This document shows, piece by piece, positions 4,910 to 5,029 of a DNA stretch of 5,029 nt (positions within the stretch are counted from its first letter, which is position 1; each line of letters begins with the position of its first letter). Both the position numbers and the translations under genes were made by a program. Location: contig JAJYAX010000158.1 in assembly GCA_021779275.1 (NCBI GenBank), positions 1-5,029 of the forward strand, read 5' to 3'. Below the pieces are notes generated by a model that saw nothing but the letters and a program-made list of their open reading frames with translations, made no database searches and was not told the origin of the DNA. This stretch comes from Deltaproteobacteria bacterium (GTDB lineage Bacteria; Desulfobacterota; Desulfobulbia; Desulfobulbales; Desulfocapsaceae).

Positions 4910-5029
4910 TTATATTTTTATTCCGGGTGCCGGTACATCTCCCTGGCTGCTGTCTGTATCGGCGGAATGTTGTTCCTGCATGGCTGCTTTGATCTCGCCC
5001 TCCAGCAACGCTCCGGGTTCCACCGTCAG
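4910..5029 (-). CDS. C-terminal end of a bactofilin-like protein (partial)
   Basis: A minus-strand frame enters from the right edge and runs 39 codons to a TAA at 4912-4910. It reads LTVEPGALLEGEIKAAMQEQ and then a polar tail, HSADTDSSQGDVPAPGIKI. The segment L-x-V-E-x-G-A-x-L-E-G resembles the last rung of a bactofilin beta-helix, typically of the form LxIExGAxxEG, followed by the usual disordered tail. Bactofilins are polymer-forming cytoskeletal proteins. The evidence is one short motif, so another left-handed repeat protein remains possible. The coding call is supported by the uninterrupted frame and the tight spacing to the next gene. Confidence 0.55.
   Translation of the reverse strand: MTVEPGALLEGEIKAAMQEQHSADTDSSQGDVPAPGIKI

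Overview
The window looks like chromosome from a sulfate-reducing or sulfur-disproportionating member of the Desulfobacterota, most likely near Desulfobulbales. The main evidence is a complete dsrC with the CX10C redox tail of dissimilatory sulfur metabolism. The Gram-negative PpiD-type periplasmic chaperone fits this. The lineage is inferred from protein character, not from a search.

Layout, left to right. The 5' end of an unrecognised minus-strand gene runs off the left edge (1-76). A gene-free stretch of about 430 bases follows. Its right half carries three 17-bp dyads of the form RTTGAY-N5-RYCAAY with centres 32 and 22 bp apart, then a fourth, different dyad touching a ribosome binding site. 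These lie directly in front of a plus-strand gene (505-1242) with a serine-recombinase fold but without the catalytic serine or the active-site arginines, so it reads as a DNA-binding pseudo-recombinase. Converging on it is a minus-strand PpiD/SurA-N-type periplasmic chaperone (1286-2896) in which the parvulin domain is replaced by a short Pro/Lys/Ala-rich linker. About 550 bases separate ppiD from the divergent dsrC (3447-3767), which has a strong ribosome binding site and an excellent intrinsic terminator (3801-3834). On the minus strand from the right edge come the C-terminus of a bactofilin-like protein, an 81-residue zinc-ribbon protein and a RimK-like ATP-grasp ligase. These are tightly packed, the last two overlap, and they probably form one operon that ends against the dsrC terminator.

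Functional reading. dsrC is a stand-alone, probably highly expressed gene that feeds the DsrAB/DsrMKJOP sulfite-reduction pathway encoded elsewhere. The bactofilin/zinc-ribbon/ATP-grasp cluster is a separate unit of unknown substrate. The most unusual parts are the pseudo-recombinase with its phased dyad array, which suggests a recombinase repurposed as an autoregulator, and the parvulin-less PpiD.
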